Source: Gammaproteobacteria bacterium (GTDB lineage Bacteria > Pseudomonadota > Gammaproteobacteria > Pseudomonadales > Azotimanducaceae). Taken from it: 40,121 nt of DNA. Position numbers and translations under genes: made by a program. The notes under the pieces are model-generated. The model saw only the letters and a program-made list of their open reading frames with translations, did no database searches and was not told the DNA's origin. Each line of letters starts with the position of its first letter. Positions within the stretch are counted from its first letter, which is position 1. Of the stretch, positions 16,433 through 24,822 are shown one piece after another. The DNA lies in NCBI GenBank assembly GCA_018656865.1, contig JABHYO010000121.1:1-40121 (forward strand), written 5' to 3'.

Positions 16433-17566
16433 ATGGACGATCTCACTGGCATCACCGTTGTCTCTCTCGAACAGGCAGTCGCTGCCCCCTATGTCTCAGG
16501 CAGGATGGCCGAGGCAGGGGCCAGGGTTATCAAGATCGAACGTGAGGAAGGTGACTTCGCCCGAAACTATGACGATTTCGTCAAGGGGCAAAGCGCCTAT
16601 TTTGTCTGGCTAAATGCGGGCAAGGAAAGCATCACACTCAATCTGAAGCAGAAAGAGGACAGCGATCTCCTGAAAGAGCTGCTGTCTGAAGCCGATATCT
16701 TTATCCAGAATTTGGCACCAGGCGCACTGGGCAGGCTCGGTTTTGCACCGGAAGATCTGAGAGTGACCTACCCTCACCTCATTATCTGTTCAGTTAGCGG
16801 CTATGGTGAAGATGGTCCCTATCGGGATCAGAAGGCCTACGATTTGTTAATCCAGGCTGAAACGGGCCTCTGTTCTGTCACTGGCACCGGCGATCAGCTG
16901 ACCCGTGTTGGGGTTTCGGTCTCGGATATCTCGGCAGGAATGACCGCCTACCAGGAGATCCTACTCGCACTCTTTGCGCGAGAAAGAGACGAGAAAAGCC
17001 AGGGTCGGTTAATCAACGTATCACTCTTTCATTCGACTGCGGACTGGATGAATGTCCCTTATCTGCAGCACCGATATGGTGATTTCACGCCCCAAAACCA
17101 TGGCCTTAAACACCCCAGTATTGCACCTTACGGCGCTTTCACCTGCGGCGACGGCAAACAGATACTGCTCAGCATCCAGAATGAACGGGAATGGCAGCGC
17201 CTTTGCGAAACGGTGCTTGGTGATGCCTCCCTGGCCGTCGACGAAAAATTCAACAGCAATACTCAAAGGGTCGCAAACCGGGATGCTCTGGACGCACACA
17301 TCACGGAGATCTTCTCACCGGATTCTCGTGAGCAGGTTATCGAAAAGCTCAAAAACGCCGACATTGCCTATGGTCGTCTATCGGACCTCAACGATCTGGC
17401 CGCTCACCCACAGAACCGCTATCGAGAAATCGACACTCCCAACGGAATCGTAAAGGCGCTTGGTCGCGGCGCAGAGATCGCAGGGAAAGTGAACAAATCG
17501 TTGAGACTGCCAGAAATTGGTGAGGATAATGAAAAGATCCGCGAAGAATTCAGTAAATTTGATTAA
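16433..17566 (+). CDS. CaiB/BaiF (family III) CoA-transferase
   Basis: 377 residues. The N-terminal LTGITVVSLEQAVAAPYVSG, the nucleotide loop RVIKIEREEGDFAR, NAGKESITLN and SVSGYGEDGPYRDQKAYDLL are all family signatures; Asp137 in AYDLLIQAETG is the residue that forms the acyl anhydride with CoA. Such enzymes move CoA between carboxylic acids, for example formyl, succinyl, carnitine or bile-acid derivatives. The ATG comes two bases after the stop of the persulfide dioxygenase fusion, so they are co-translated. That pairing is not one I recognise. The acyl donor and acceptor are unknown. Confidence 0.92.
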   Translation: MDDLTGITVVSLEQAVAAPYVSGRMAEAGARVIKIEREEGDFARNYDDFVKGQSAYFVWLNAGKESITLNLKQKEDSDLLKELLSEADIFIQNLAPGALGRLGFAPEDLRVTYPHLIICSVSGYGEDGPYRDQKAYDLLIQAETGLCSVTGTGDQLTRVGVSVSDISAGMTAYQEILLALFARERDEKSQGRLINVSLFHSTADWMNVPYLQHRYGDFTPQNHGLKHPSIAPYGAFTCGDGKQILLSIQNEREWQRLCETVLGDASLAVDEKFNSNTQRVANRDALDAHITEIFSPDSREQVIEKLKNADIAYGRLSDLNDLAAHPQNRYREIDTPNGIVKALGRGAEIAGKVNKSLRLPEIGEDNEKIREEFSKFD

Positions 17567-17642
17567 AACTTATCTATTCTCGTTTGCATTGACGCCCGCC
17601 AGCGATTAAAACAGACACAACATTTCAGACATAAAGGCCAAC

Positions 17643-18239
17643 ATGGAAATTTCAACCATCATCGTTCTTGTGGTATTGGCCGCCCTTGCCATCTGGGCAG
17701 TCGCCATCTACAACCAACTAGTGGCACTGAAAAATCGTTATAAGAATGCCTTTGCACAGATCGAGGTACAGCTTAAACGCCGCTACGACCTGATACCCAA
17801 CCTGGTTGAGACTGCTAAAGGCTATCTCGATCATGAACGTGAAACCCTTGAGGCAGTGACCAAGGCTCGCGATGCAGCGGCTTCTGTGCTGGCCGATGCT
17901 GCTATGGACCCAGGCAATGCCCAGGCGATGCGTAACCTCGCCAGCCAGGAAGGCGTGCTGCAAGGTGCCCTCAGCCGATTCAACATTGCGGTTGAAGCCT
18001 ATCCCGATCTCAAAGCCAACGAGAATATGATGCAGCTCTCTGAGGAACTGACGTCCACAGAGAACAAGATTGCTTTCGCCAGGCAGGCATTCAACGATCA
18101 GGTGATGGGCTACAACACCTATCGTCAATCATTCCCACAGATCGTCCTTGCCGGCGCCCTCGGTCACGCGACGGACGCAGAACTGCTCGAGTTTGCCGAT
18201 AGTGAGGCGATACAGGAAGCGCCCAGCGTTTCTTTTTAG
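17643..18239 (+). CDS. LemA family protein
   Basis: 198 residues. One N-terminal membrane helix (about 4-22) is followed by the LemA coiled-coil core: YNQLVALKNRYKNAFAQIEV, QLKRRYDLIPNLVETAKGYL, and later TENKIAFARQAFNDQVMGYN, which are nearly invariant in the family. The start is supported by AAAGG six bases upstream. LemA proteins are exported or anchored helical bundles of uncertain function that often sit beside M48 proteases or TPM-domain proteins. Here the M48 protease follows 73 bases downstream with a palindromic repeat between. Confidence 0.93.
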   Translation: MEISTIIVLVVLAALAIWAVAIYNQLVALKNRYKNAFAQIEVQLKRRYDLIPNLVETAKGYLDHERETLEAVTKARDAAASVLADAAMDPGNAQAMRNLASQEGVLQGALSRFNIAVEAYPDLKANENMMQLSEELTSTENKIAFARQAFNDQVMGYNTYRQSFPQIVLAGALGHATDAELLEFADSEAIQEAPSVSF

Positions 18240-18255
18240 AATCACGGCATCGTAT

Positions 18256-18286
18256 CGAGATCCTTCGGCTGTGGCCTCAGGATGAC
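18256..18286. repeat. Single palindromic GATCCTTCG...CTCAGGATGAC element
   Basis: CGAGATCCTTCGGCTGTGGC continues to CTCAGGATGAC, matching the units at 15156-15183 and 15302-15329. A half copy (CCCAGGATGACC) follows at 18297-18308. It lies between lemA and the M48 protease gene, directly before that gene's TTG start, so it may affect their co-expression. Confidence 0.8.
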
Positions 18287-18312
18287 ATGTAGATCGCCCA
18301 GGATGACCAGTT

Positions 18313-20211
18313 TTGAATTTTTTTGAGTCACAGGATATTGCCCGGCGCAATACCAAGCTGCTGCTGTTTCTGTTCGTCATGGCAGTCATCTCATTGGTAC
18401 TGCTGACCAACCTACTGGTCTTCGCCTTTATCAATTTCCAGGACAGTGCGCGCATGGCCAGCGGCCAGTACTACTATACCTGGGAGACATTTCTTGCTAT
18501 CTCCGCCGCTGTAATCCTGCTCGTCATCCTTTCCAGTCTGTTCCGGCTCGGCTCACTGCGCCAGGGCGGCAGCGCCGTTGCTGAAATGATGGACGGAGAA
18601 TTGCTGGTCGATGCCGGTGGCGATCTCAACAAGCGGAAGCTGCTCAACGTCGTCGAAGAAATGGCCATTGCCTCCGGAACACCGGTACCACCTGTTTATC
18701 TGATTCGAGATCAGGCGATCAATGCTTTCGCAGCCGGATATTCTCCGGGAGATGCCGTCATCGGCATCACCTACGGGGCGATGGAAAATCTCAACCGCGA
18801 CGAACTGCAGGGTGTTATCGCCCATGAATTCAGCCACATCCTGAACGGTGACATGCGGCTCAACATCAGACTGATCGGTATTCTTTATGGCATCCTGATG
18901 GTTGCCCTTCTCGGTCGAATTCTGCTGCATTCAGGATCGCACCGGGGTAGCAGTCGCGACCGCGACGGCAGCAGTATCGCCCTACTGGGTTTGGGCCTGG
19001 TTATCGTCGGATATCTAGGCCAGTTCTTCGGCAATATGATCAAGGCTGCTGTCAGCCGCCAGCGGGAGTACCTGGCAGATGCGTCAGCTGTTCAGTTCAC
19101 CCGAGATCCGACAGGAATCGCCGGGGCATTGAAACGCATCGGCGGATATTCATCGGGTTCGATACTCCAGCACCCCGAAAGCGAAGAACTCAGTCATACA
19201 TTCTTTTCAGAAGGCGTTACGTTTTCCCTGGCTGGCATGCTGGCGACACACCCGCCTCTTGAGAAAAGAATAAAGAGAATCGATCCCGGATGGGACGGTC
19301 AGTATCTTGAATCCATGACCCAGGAACCTGACACCGGGCAGGCTGGCGCTGGTCAAACACCCGAAACCGCCATGGGATTTGCTGGCGCCCCGATTAGGAT
19401 CGATGCAGAGAAAACCATTGCCCAGATCGGTAATCCGGGTGAATCTCAGATTCGAAAAGCTCGAAGCATCATTGCCTCGCTGCCTGCCAGCTATGTCAGC
19501 GCAGCGCACGAACCTTATTCAGCACGCGCACTGGTCTACCTCATGCAACTGGATAGTAACGAGGAGGTTCGCAAATCTCAGATGGATCACCTTAAAGAGG
19601 CCGCTGATTTAGGCGTATTCGATGCCCTGGCAAAACTACTTGACGACGAGGACGACTTTCACACGGCCATGCGCCTGCCCCTTCTGGAAATGTCCCTGCC
19701 AACCCTGCGGCAGCTCAGCTATCAACAGTACAAACTGTTTCTTGGCAATCTGGATGTTCTGATCAAGGCTGATGGGCGCATCGGGCTGTCGGAGTGGGCA
19801 GTACAAAAATTGATCAACAAACATCTTGGGGAAGTGTTCGAAAAACAACATACCGACGTGAAATACAATTCACTCAAGCCGTTGAAGCAGCATTGTGAAA
19901 CCCTTCTCTCGATGCTGGCCTACTCAGACCGCGAAGCTGCGGTGAGCCCGGCGAAGGCGTTTGCCGCAGGCAGTGAAGAACTCGATTTTGAAATCAATCT
20001 TATAGATAAAAAACAGCTTGGATTCCGGGCACTGGATTCAGCCCTCGAGAATCTCGCAGCATTACATCCTTTAAGAAAACCAAAATTGCTGAAAGCCTGT
20101 ATCAGAACTGTGACGGCTGATGGTGTGGTCAGCCTGATCGAGCAGGAACTACTCCGAACCATCGCCGATACACTGGAGTGCCCAATGCCTCCGCTCACGA
20201 CCGATCCCTGA
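18313..20211 (+). CDS. M48-family metalloprotease with long TerB-like C-terminal region
   Basis: 632 residues, about twice HtpX. Residues 1-330 are an M48 protease: membrane helices near 19-42, 58-80, 183-205 and 222-245, the zinc motif HEFSH at 171-175 (VIAHEFSHILNGD), and third ligand Glu252 in REYLADASAV. The rest (about 340-632) is soluble and helical, with two patches resembling TerB-type repeats: LIKADGRIGLSEWAVQKLIN and CIRTVTADGVVSLIEQELLR. The start is TTG; its MNFFESQD-ARR N-terminus is what related proteases carry, and no ATG lies close downstream. It probably degrades damaged membrane proteins with the adjacent LemA; substrates are unknown. Confidence 0.9.
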   Translation: MNFFESQDIARRNTKLLLFLFVMAVISLVLLTNLLVFAFINFQDSARMASGQYYYTWETFLAISAAVILLVILSSLFRLGSLRQGGSAVAEMMDGELLVDAGGDLNKRKLLNVVEEMAIASGTPVPPVYLIRDQAINAFAAGYSPGDAVIGITYGAMENLNRDELQGVIAHEFSHILNGDMRLNIRLIGILYGILMVALLGRILLHSGSHRGSSRDRDGSSIALLGLGLVIVGYLGQFFGNMIKAAVSRQREYLADASAVQFTRDPTGIAGALKRIGGYSSGSILQHPESEELSHTFFSEGVTFSLAGMLATHPPLEKRIKRIDPGWDGQYLESMTQEPDTGQAGAGQTPETAMGFAGAPIRIDAEKTIAQIGNPGESQIRKARSIIASLPASYVSAAHEPYSARALVYLMQLDSNEEVRKSQMDHLKEAADLGVFDALAKLLDDEDDFHTAMRLPLLEMSLPTLRQLSYQQYKLFLGNLDVLIKADGRIGLSEWAVQKLINKHLGEVFEKQHTDVKYNSLKPLKQHCETLLSMLAYSDREAAVSPAKAFAAGSEELDFEINLIDKKQLGFRALDSALENLAALHPLRKPKLLKACIRTVTADGVVSLIEQELLRTIADTLECPMPPLTTDP

Positions 20212-20321
20212 ACTACTTACCCTGAATGACGGGATTGCGGTTTTCGTTAAAGGTAAGTTGATCTTCTAAGCTATCTTGGTAGCAGATTTGACGACCACCT
20301 CGTCGGCAACAACCTCAGCCT

Positions 20322-20921
20322 TCAGCCAATCGTGTTTTGGCTGAACCTAAGAAGCTTCTTGTCCAGAAGGCGGCTGTTCTTGGAGAACTGCTTGCGCAGA
20401 AAGGCCATTTGATCACCAAGAATCCTGCCGCTGTGAGACAGCGCAAGATACTCTGCGTGATTCGGCCGGTACGGCAGCGCCAGCAATTCCATTCGGCACT
20501 CATCCAGAGCCAGATTTCCTTTGTGGGCATTACAGCGCTTACATGCCGTAACGACATTGGTCCACTTGTCTCTGCCTCCACGTGAAATCGGCACAACATG
20601 ATCCCGACTGAGATCACATTCCTTAAAATCCTTTCCACAGTAAAGACAGATCTTTTGATCACGCCGAAACAGCGCGCGGTTGGTCAGCGGCGGTTCACTT
20701 CGAATTTTGTCGTAGACCTTGCCCTTACAGGCAATGATACTGTTGAGGGTAAGAACCGTTTGCTGACCGGTGACTCTGGAATGTCCACCGTGGACTTCCA
20801 TAACCTCTTCACCATAGGTCCAGCTAACCAGCTCCCTCGCATGGAGACAGACTGCTTCCTGCCAACTCAGCCAGTCGATCGGTAAACCTGCTGTATTTAT
20901 TCGCAAGATCCTGAGACTCAT
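20322..20921 (-). CDS. HNH endonuclease family protein
   Basis: 199 residues. The HNH core runs from about 90 to 150: structural zinc pairs Cys92/Cys95 (CLYC) and Cys127/Cys130 (CKRC), the catalytic DHVVP (His108), Asn122 in WTNVV and NAHKG. The N-terminal 80 residues include VCLHARELVSWTYGEEV and match the common 199-residue group of stand-alone HNH proteins found in gammaproteobacteria, which are not part of restriction or phage cassettes. Their cellular substrate is unknown. It is convergent with the M48 protease, and its start diverges from cmoA, with 125 bases between the two. Confidence 0.9.
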   Translation of the reverse strand: MSLRILRINTAGLPIDWLSWQEAVCLHARELVSWTYGEEVMEVHGGHSRVTGQQTVLTLNSIIACKGKVYDKIRSEPPLTNRALFRRDQKICLYCGKDFKECDLSRDHVVPISRGGRDKWTNVVTACKRCNAHKGNLALDECRMELLALPYRPNHAEYLALSHSGRILGDQMAFLRKQFSKNSRLLDKKLLRFSQNTIG

Positions 20922-21046
20922 CGCACACAGTCACCGCAATTTGCTACTAATCATATTGATCACCGGGCGGGGGTCAAGTCTTTCCTTTTCTCAGGGAGAG
21001 ACCTTTATGGTAATCTCGCACCCCCTTATTGCAGTCACCGTAACCC

Positions 21047-21775
21047 ATGGCAGACCAGAAAGACAAGGTTTACGCCGCCCCCATGTCAACCATCGAAGCC
21101 TTCCGCTTTGACGCGGCGGTTGCCGACGTATTTCAAGATATGATCGAGCGAAGTGTTCCGGGTTACGGTTTAATTCTGCAACTGATCGGCAGCCTCGCTG
21201 AACGATATGGTCGTTCGCAGACCAATGTCTACGATTTAGGCTGCTCTCTTGGTGCATCAACCCTGCAACTGAGGAAACACGTACCCCCTAATTGCCAGGT
21301 AATTGGCGTAGACAGTTCAGAGGCTATGGTCGAACGATGTAGGGCAACGTTATCACGGGATCATTCTGCCGCACCGTTCGACATCAGACTTGAGGATTTA
21401 CGGAATACTGTCATTGAAAACGCATCCATCGTTGTCCTGAATTTTACGCTGCAGTTTGTTCCCGACCAGGAACGGCTTGCCATCCTTAAGCGAATCGCCG
21501 AAGGCATTGTCCCCGGTGGAATTCTGCTCCTCGCTGAAAAAGTTCGGTTTGATGGTGAATCAGAACAGTCCCTGATGGCCGACCTGCATCACGACTTCAA
21601 AAAGTATCAGGGCTACAGTGATCTTGAGGTTGCCCAGAAACGGACAGCCCTGGAGAATGTCCTCGTGCCAAATTCCGAGCAGCAACACATTAGTCGCCTT
21701 GCAGAGGCTGGATTCTCAACCCAGGTTCAGTGTGTCCGCTGTCTCAATTTCGAGACATTCCTGGCCATTCGCTGA
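21047..21775 (+). CDS. cmoA: Carboxy-S-adenosyl-L-methionine synthase CmoA
   Basis: 242 residues (E. coli CmoA has 247). FDAAVADVFQDMIERSVPGY is the family-specific N-terminal signature, followed by a class I methyltransferase loop VYDLGCSLGASTLQL and IGVDSSEAMVERC. CmoA converts SAM and prephenate to carboxy-SAM, which CmoB uses to build the cmo5U34 modification of wobble uridine. Its stop overlaps the next start by one base (TGATG), and CmoB follows one gene later, which confirms the assignment. Confidence 0.96.
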   Translation: MADQKDKVYAAPMSTIEAFRFDAAVADVFQDMIERSVPGYGLILQLIGSLAERYGRSQTNVYDLGCSLGASTLQLRKHVPPNCQVIGVDSSEAMVERCRATLSRDHSAAPFDIRLEDLRNTVIENASIVVLNFTLQFVPDQERLAILKRIAEGIVPGGILLLAEKVRFDGESEQSLMADLHHDFKKYQGYSDLEVAQKRTALENVLVPNSEQQHISRLAEAGFSTQVQCVRCLNFETFLAIR

Positions 21776-22314
21776 TGGCTGAACTTTTATCCAGAGACGA
21801 ACACGACACACTCCGCCAGGACGTCGAAGCTAAACTCGCGCGCATCAAGATTCCCCGAGTTCTAGCGCGCCAGTTCTACACCCGGGTCGGCCATCGTAAT
21901 GTCAGGGATCTGACCGGTCAGTCTCAACGGCTCCACAAATCAACCATTTTCTCCCTGATTGGCTTCTCGCTGGTGCTGATCCTGATCAGCCTGATCCTGC
22001 TCGCCAGGCACTCGGGCTTTGCCGGTGTTGTGGCCATCCCGCTTACCGGTATCTTCTGGACGATTCTGGCCGGATTTACAACCGAACATGGCAAGCTACC
22101 GCGCACCATCATGTTGACGGTTTTGGCACTGGCTGCCGGTCAATTATTACCTCAGGCCTATAGCTGGTCCGTCTCTCTTTTTGTCGTCTCAATCTTTATC
22201 TACCACACTGCGCACATTCTGGCCCAAAATTTTCTCTGCCGGTTACTGATCGAGTCCTACGATGCGTTCGACATGCTGGCTGACCACATTGAGATCGAGC
22301 GCGATGCAGATTGA
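21775..22314 (+). CDS. Small membrane protein encoded between cmoA and cmoB
   Basis: 179 residues. A polar N-terminus (about 1-53, rich in Arg, Lys and His) precedes four hydrophobic helices (about 58-78, 84-101, 106-124, 127-146) and a charged C-terminus. I do not recognise a family. The start is the ATG overlapping the cmoA stop (TGATG), and its end overlaps cmoB by 11 bases, so all three are translated as a unit. Nothing in the sequence suggests an enzyme. A conserved position would be the main clue to function; from this window I can only say it is embedded in the cmo5U operon. Confidence 0.85.
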   Translation: MAELLSRDEHDTLRQDVEAKLARIKIPRVLARQFYTRVGHRNVRDLTGQSQRLHKSTIFSLIGFSLVLILISLILLARHSGFAGVVAIPLTGIFWTILAGFTTEHGKLPRTIMLTVLALAAGQLLPQAYSWSVSLFVVSIFIYHTAHILAQNFLCRLLIESYDAFDMLADHIEIERDAD

Positions 22315-23248
22315 TTTGGAAAGGTTTTTCTCGGCGACCGCTGATACCGATCTGGCTTCACATCACGATGCCCTACGGCAGGCTCTCGATTCTTCAGTCA
22401 GGCAGCATGGCCGTGCGCCGGAATGGGATGCGCTTCTTGCATCGATAGAAGAAGAGAACACTCCGGGGCTCTTCCATACAGATACAGTTGAGGTAGGGTC
22501 GGCAGGAAAAAATTATTCCGAGACTCTCACCGCGCTAAAGCCCTGGCGCAAAGGTCCCCTCCGAATCGGGGAAACATTCGTCGACACGGAGTGGCGTAGC
22601 GATTGGAAATGGCAGCGGCTAGTTGCCCACCTTAGCCCGCTCAAAGATCGAAAGGTTCTCGATATTGGCTGCGGAAATGGCTATCACCTGTTCCGTATGC
22701 TGGGCGCCGGCGCCTCTTTGGCCGTTGGTGTCGACCCCACCATTCTTTTTAACTACCAATTCGCACTGATCCAAAAAGTTTGCGCTGACAACAATGCATT
22801 TCTGCTGCCGCTGCGCAGTGAGCATATGCCGCCTTTTGCATGCTTCGATACTGTGTTTTCCATGGGTGTGCTTTATCACAGGCGTTCACCCATTGATCAC
22901 ATGACAGAGCTGTTCAGTTTTCTAAAACCCGGCGGCGAGCTGGTACTGGAAACACTAATCGTCGATAGCGATCAACAGACGATACTGATTCCCGAAGATC
23001 GCTACGCGAAGATGGCAAATGTCTGGTTTATTCCCTCTCCATCCGTGTTAACGACAATGGCCTCAAGAGCGGGCTTTTCAAACCCGCGCATTGTCGACGT
23101 CACCGCGACCACGACCGATGAGCAGAGAGCCACAGAATGGATGGATTTTGAGTCACTTACAGACTTTCTTGACCCAACCGACCAGTCAAAAACGATCGAA
23201 GGCTATCCTGCGCCCGTAAGAGCCGTTTTGATTGCGACCAGACCCTGA
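22304..23248 (+). CDS. cmoB: tRNA U34 carboxymethyltransferase CmoB
   Basis: 314 residues (E. coli CmoB has 323). The N-terminal domain ends with KPWRKGPLRIGETFVDTEWR, then the class I methyltransferase loop VLDIGCGNGYHLFRMLGAGA, GVDPTILFNYQF and SMGVLYHRRSPIDHM follow in family order. It transfers the carboxymethyl group from carboxy-SAM to 5-hydroxyuridine-34 in tRNA. The start ATG at 22304-22306 lies inside the upstream membrane-protein gene (11-base overlap). A longer frame back to 22262 would add 14 residues that the family lacks. Confidence 0.96.
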   Translation: MQIDLERFFSATADTDLASHHDALRQALDSSVRQHGRAPEWDALLASIEEENTPGLFHTDTVEVGSAGKNYSETLTALKPWRKGPLRIGETFVDTEWRSDWKWQRLVAHLSPLKDRKVLDIGCGNGYHLFRMLGAGASLAVGVDPTILFNYQFALIQKVCADNNAFLLPLRSEHMPPFACFDTVFSMGVLYHRRSPIDHMTELFSFLKPGGELVLETLIVDSDQQTILIPEDRYAKMANVWFIPSPSVLTTMASRAGFSNPRIVDVTATTTDEQRATEWMDFESLTDFLDPTDQSKTIEGYPAPVRAVLIATRP

Positions 23249-23251
23249 CGA

Positions 23252-23674
23252 CTAGGCCTCGGGAATAGCGGTTATCACATGTCGGTTCGCGTGACGCCTG
23301 AGATACTGCCAGATAGCGTGGTTGAGCGCGCCAAGCGAGTCGTCCGCCTCAGACTTTTCGTGCCAGTCAATCAAAATGCTGGTCAGTTCGTCATGCCTGG
23401 CATTCACTGCCTTCAGCGAATAATTGTCGATACCCGCTTCAGCGACTCCCCTCTCCTTCTCCGACAACTCACAGCTGCCTAAAACTTCCTGCATCTCCGT
23501 GATATCTTCCAGTCGCCGCTGTATCCCCTCGGCAAGTTCGTCAGCGATGACATTAATCAGCATACCCAATGACATGCCGTCAGCCATTGCATACTCCGAT
23601 CGGAGTTCCGGCACCAGCGATACCATGAGCCTGTGGGCAATATTCCTCAAAGCCTGATCAGTATTGGGAATCAT
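23252..23674 (-). CDS. Hypothetical helical protein coupled to the phosphotransferase gene (possibly DUF6285-like)
   Basis: 140 residues, predicted all-helical, soluble and acidic, with no catalytic motif. Its ATG overlaps the stop of the phosphotransferase by four bases (ATGA), so the two are co-translated. In many proteobacteria an APH-fold phosphotransferase of this kind is followed by a small helical protein annotated DUF6285. Size, position and the C-terminal LRRHANRH segment make that plausible, but I cannot confirm homology by eye. The gene is convergent with cmoB, four bases apart. Confidence 0.75.
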   Translation of the reverse strand: MIPNTDQALRNIAHRLMVSLVPELRSEYAMADGMSLGMLINVIADELAEGIQRRLEDITEMQEVLGSCELSEKERGVAEAGIDNYSLKAVNARHDELTSILIDWHEKSEADDSLGALNHAIWQYLRRHANRHVITAIPEA

Positions 23675-24687
23675 ACGCTCACCTCCGCCGGTGCCAGATA
23701 ATCCAGCAGTATCCGGTTTTGCCTGTCGGTCATAATCCAGCCAGCCACCGCCAATATAGAATCCTTACCCTCTCCATGCTCATGATCTTCCGACGAAGAT
23801 ATCCAAATGGCGAGTGCCTTGAGGGACGCAAAGATACGCCACCATTGAAATGCCTCCTCGTCATAGTCCAGACCACTCGCCTCCTTCCATATTTGGATGG
23901 CTGCATCGTCAGGCACCAGTCTACCGGCCAGGTGCTTTTCAGTGCCTCGCCAGAGCGGGTCCATGGACCAGGCCAGATCCTCCAAAGGATCTCCGAGATG
24001 ACACATTTCCCAGTCGAGAATCGCGGTGATACGTCCGTCGGTGTTAAACAGATAATTGCCGGTACGGTAGTCACCATGCACGACCGAAAGCTTCTGCGCA
24101 GCTGGAGGTAGATGCCGCCGCAACCACCTGATGGCTGCCCGCGCAATAGGTTGGGGATGCATCTCATCCTGCACAATGACACTCTCCCAATAGCTCAACT
24201 GCTCCTCGGCACACTTGTCTAGTGCGGGCACCGCCATCAATTCATCGAAGCCAAGCTCAATAGGGTCGTGAGCCGCCAGGCGACCCAGAATCGCATACTT
24301 CTCTTTGCCCAGTAACTCCCGCTCATCCTGAGGCAATGCCCCGACATCGGTCTGACAGCCGTCTATGGCTGCCATGATTGAAAAAGCCTGCTCCAGGTAC
24401 CTGGCATCGTTTTCGAGGAAAAGTGGTTCCGGTACCGGGATATCGGTACCAAAAATCCGGGCATAGGCGCCGTACTCAAGTTCTCTTTCCGTATCGATCA
24501 GACTGGACGGTGGATCACGTCGGAGGATGACTCCCTTCGACTCACCATCCACATCCAACTGCATACGATAGGTTTCCCGCGATGCACCACCGTAGATTTT
24601 TTGGATATCCGTGACTGCAACCGGCTTTTCCCACTTTTCCTCCAGGAAGGCAGAAGCCGCTGTTTTCACCTGGTCCAGACTGATCAA
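23671..24687 (-). CDS. APH-fold phosphotransferase family protein (ACAD10-like)
   Basis: 338 residues. The kinase-like fold shows GGASRETYRMQL (nucleotide loop), VVHGDYRTGNYLFN with the HGDxxxxN catalytic loop, and AILDWEMCHLGDPLEDLAW, whose Asp is the metal ligand. The last segment is diagnostic of the subgroup that accompanies acyl-CoA dehydrogenases and is fused to one in ACAD10/11. Such enzymes phosphorylate hydroxy groups, for example of 4-hydroxyacyl-CoA, to allow their breakdown. It is co-translated with a small helical protein and diverges from the AAA/VWA pair. The acyl-CoA dehydrogenase of this window is 13 kb away. Confidence 0.9.
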   Translation of the reverse strand: MISLDQVKTAASAFLEEKWEKPVAVTDIQKIYGGASRETYRMQLDVDGESKGVILRRDPPSSLIDTERELEYGAYARIFGTDIPVPEPLFLENDARYLEQAFSIMAAIDGCQTDVGALPQDERELLGKEKYAILGRLAAHDPIELGFDELMAVPALDKCAEEQLSYWESVIVQDEMHPQPIARAAIRWLRRHLPPAAQKLSVVHGDYRTGNYLFNTDGRITAILDWEMCHLGDPLEDLAWSMDPLWRGTEKHLAGRLVPDDAAIQIWKEASGLDYDEEAFQWWRIFASLKALAIWISSSEDHEHGEGKDSILAVAGWIMTDRQNRILLDYLAPAEVSV

Positions 24688-24822
24688 GGCATGGTCCCCT
24701 CTACAACGCCGATGTTGGAACCAGCATTATGACAACTGGCGACTATTCCAGGCAATCGGGCTTGAAATCCGGTGCAGCAAACTGTTTAGATGAACCTGGG
24801 TTTGAATAGATCGGAGAAACTG

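Noticed and set aside
20212-20321. Short minus-strand coding-like tail after the HNH gene
   Set aside because: A readable stretch ending VVVKSATKIA follows the HNH stop in another frame, but it is too short and unsupported to call a gene or relic.
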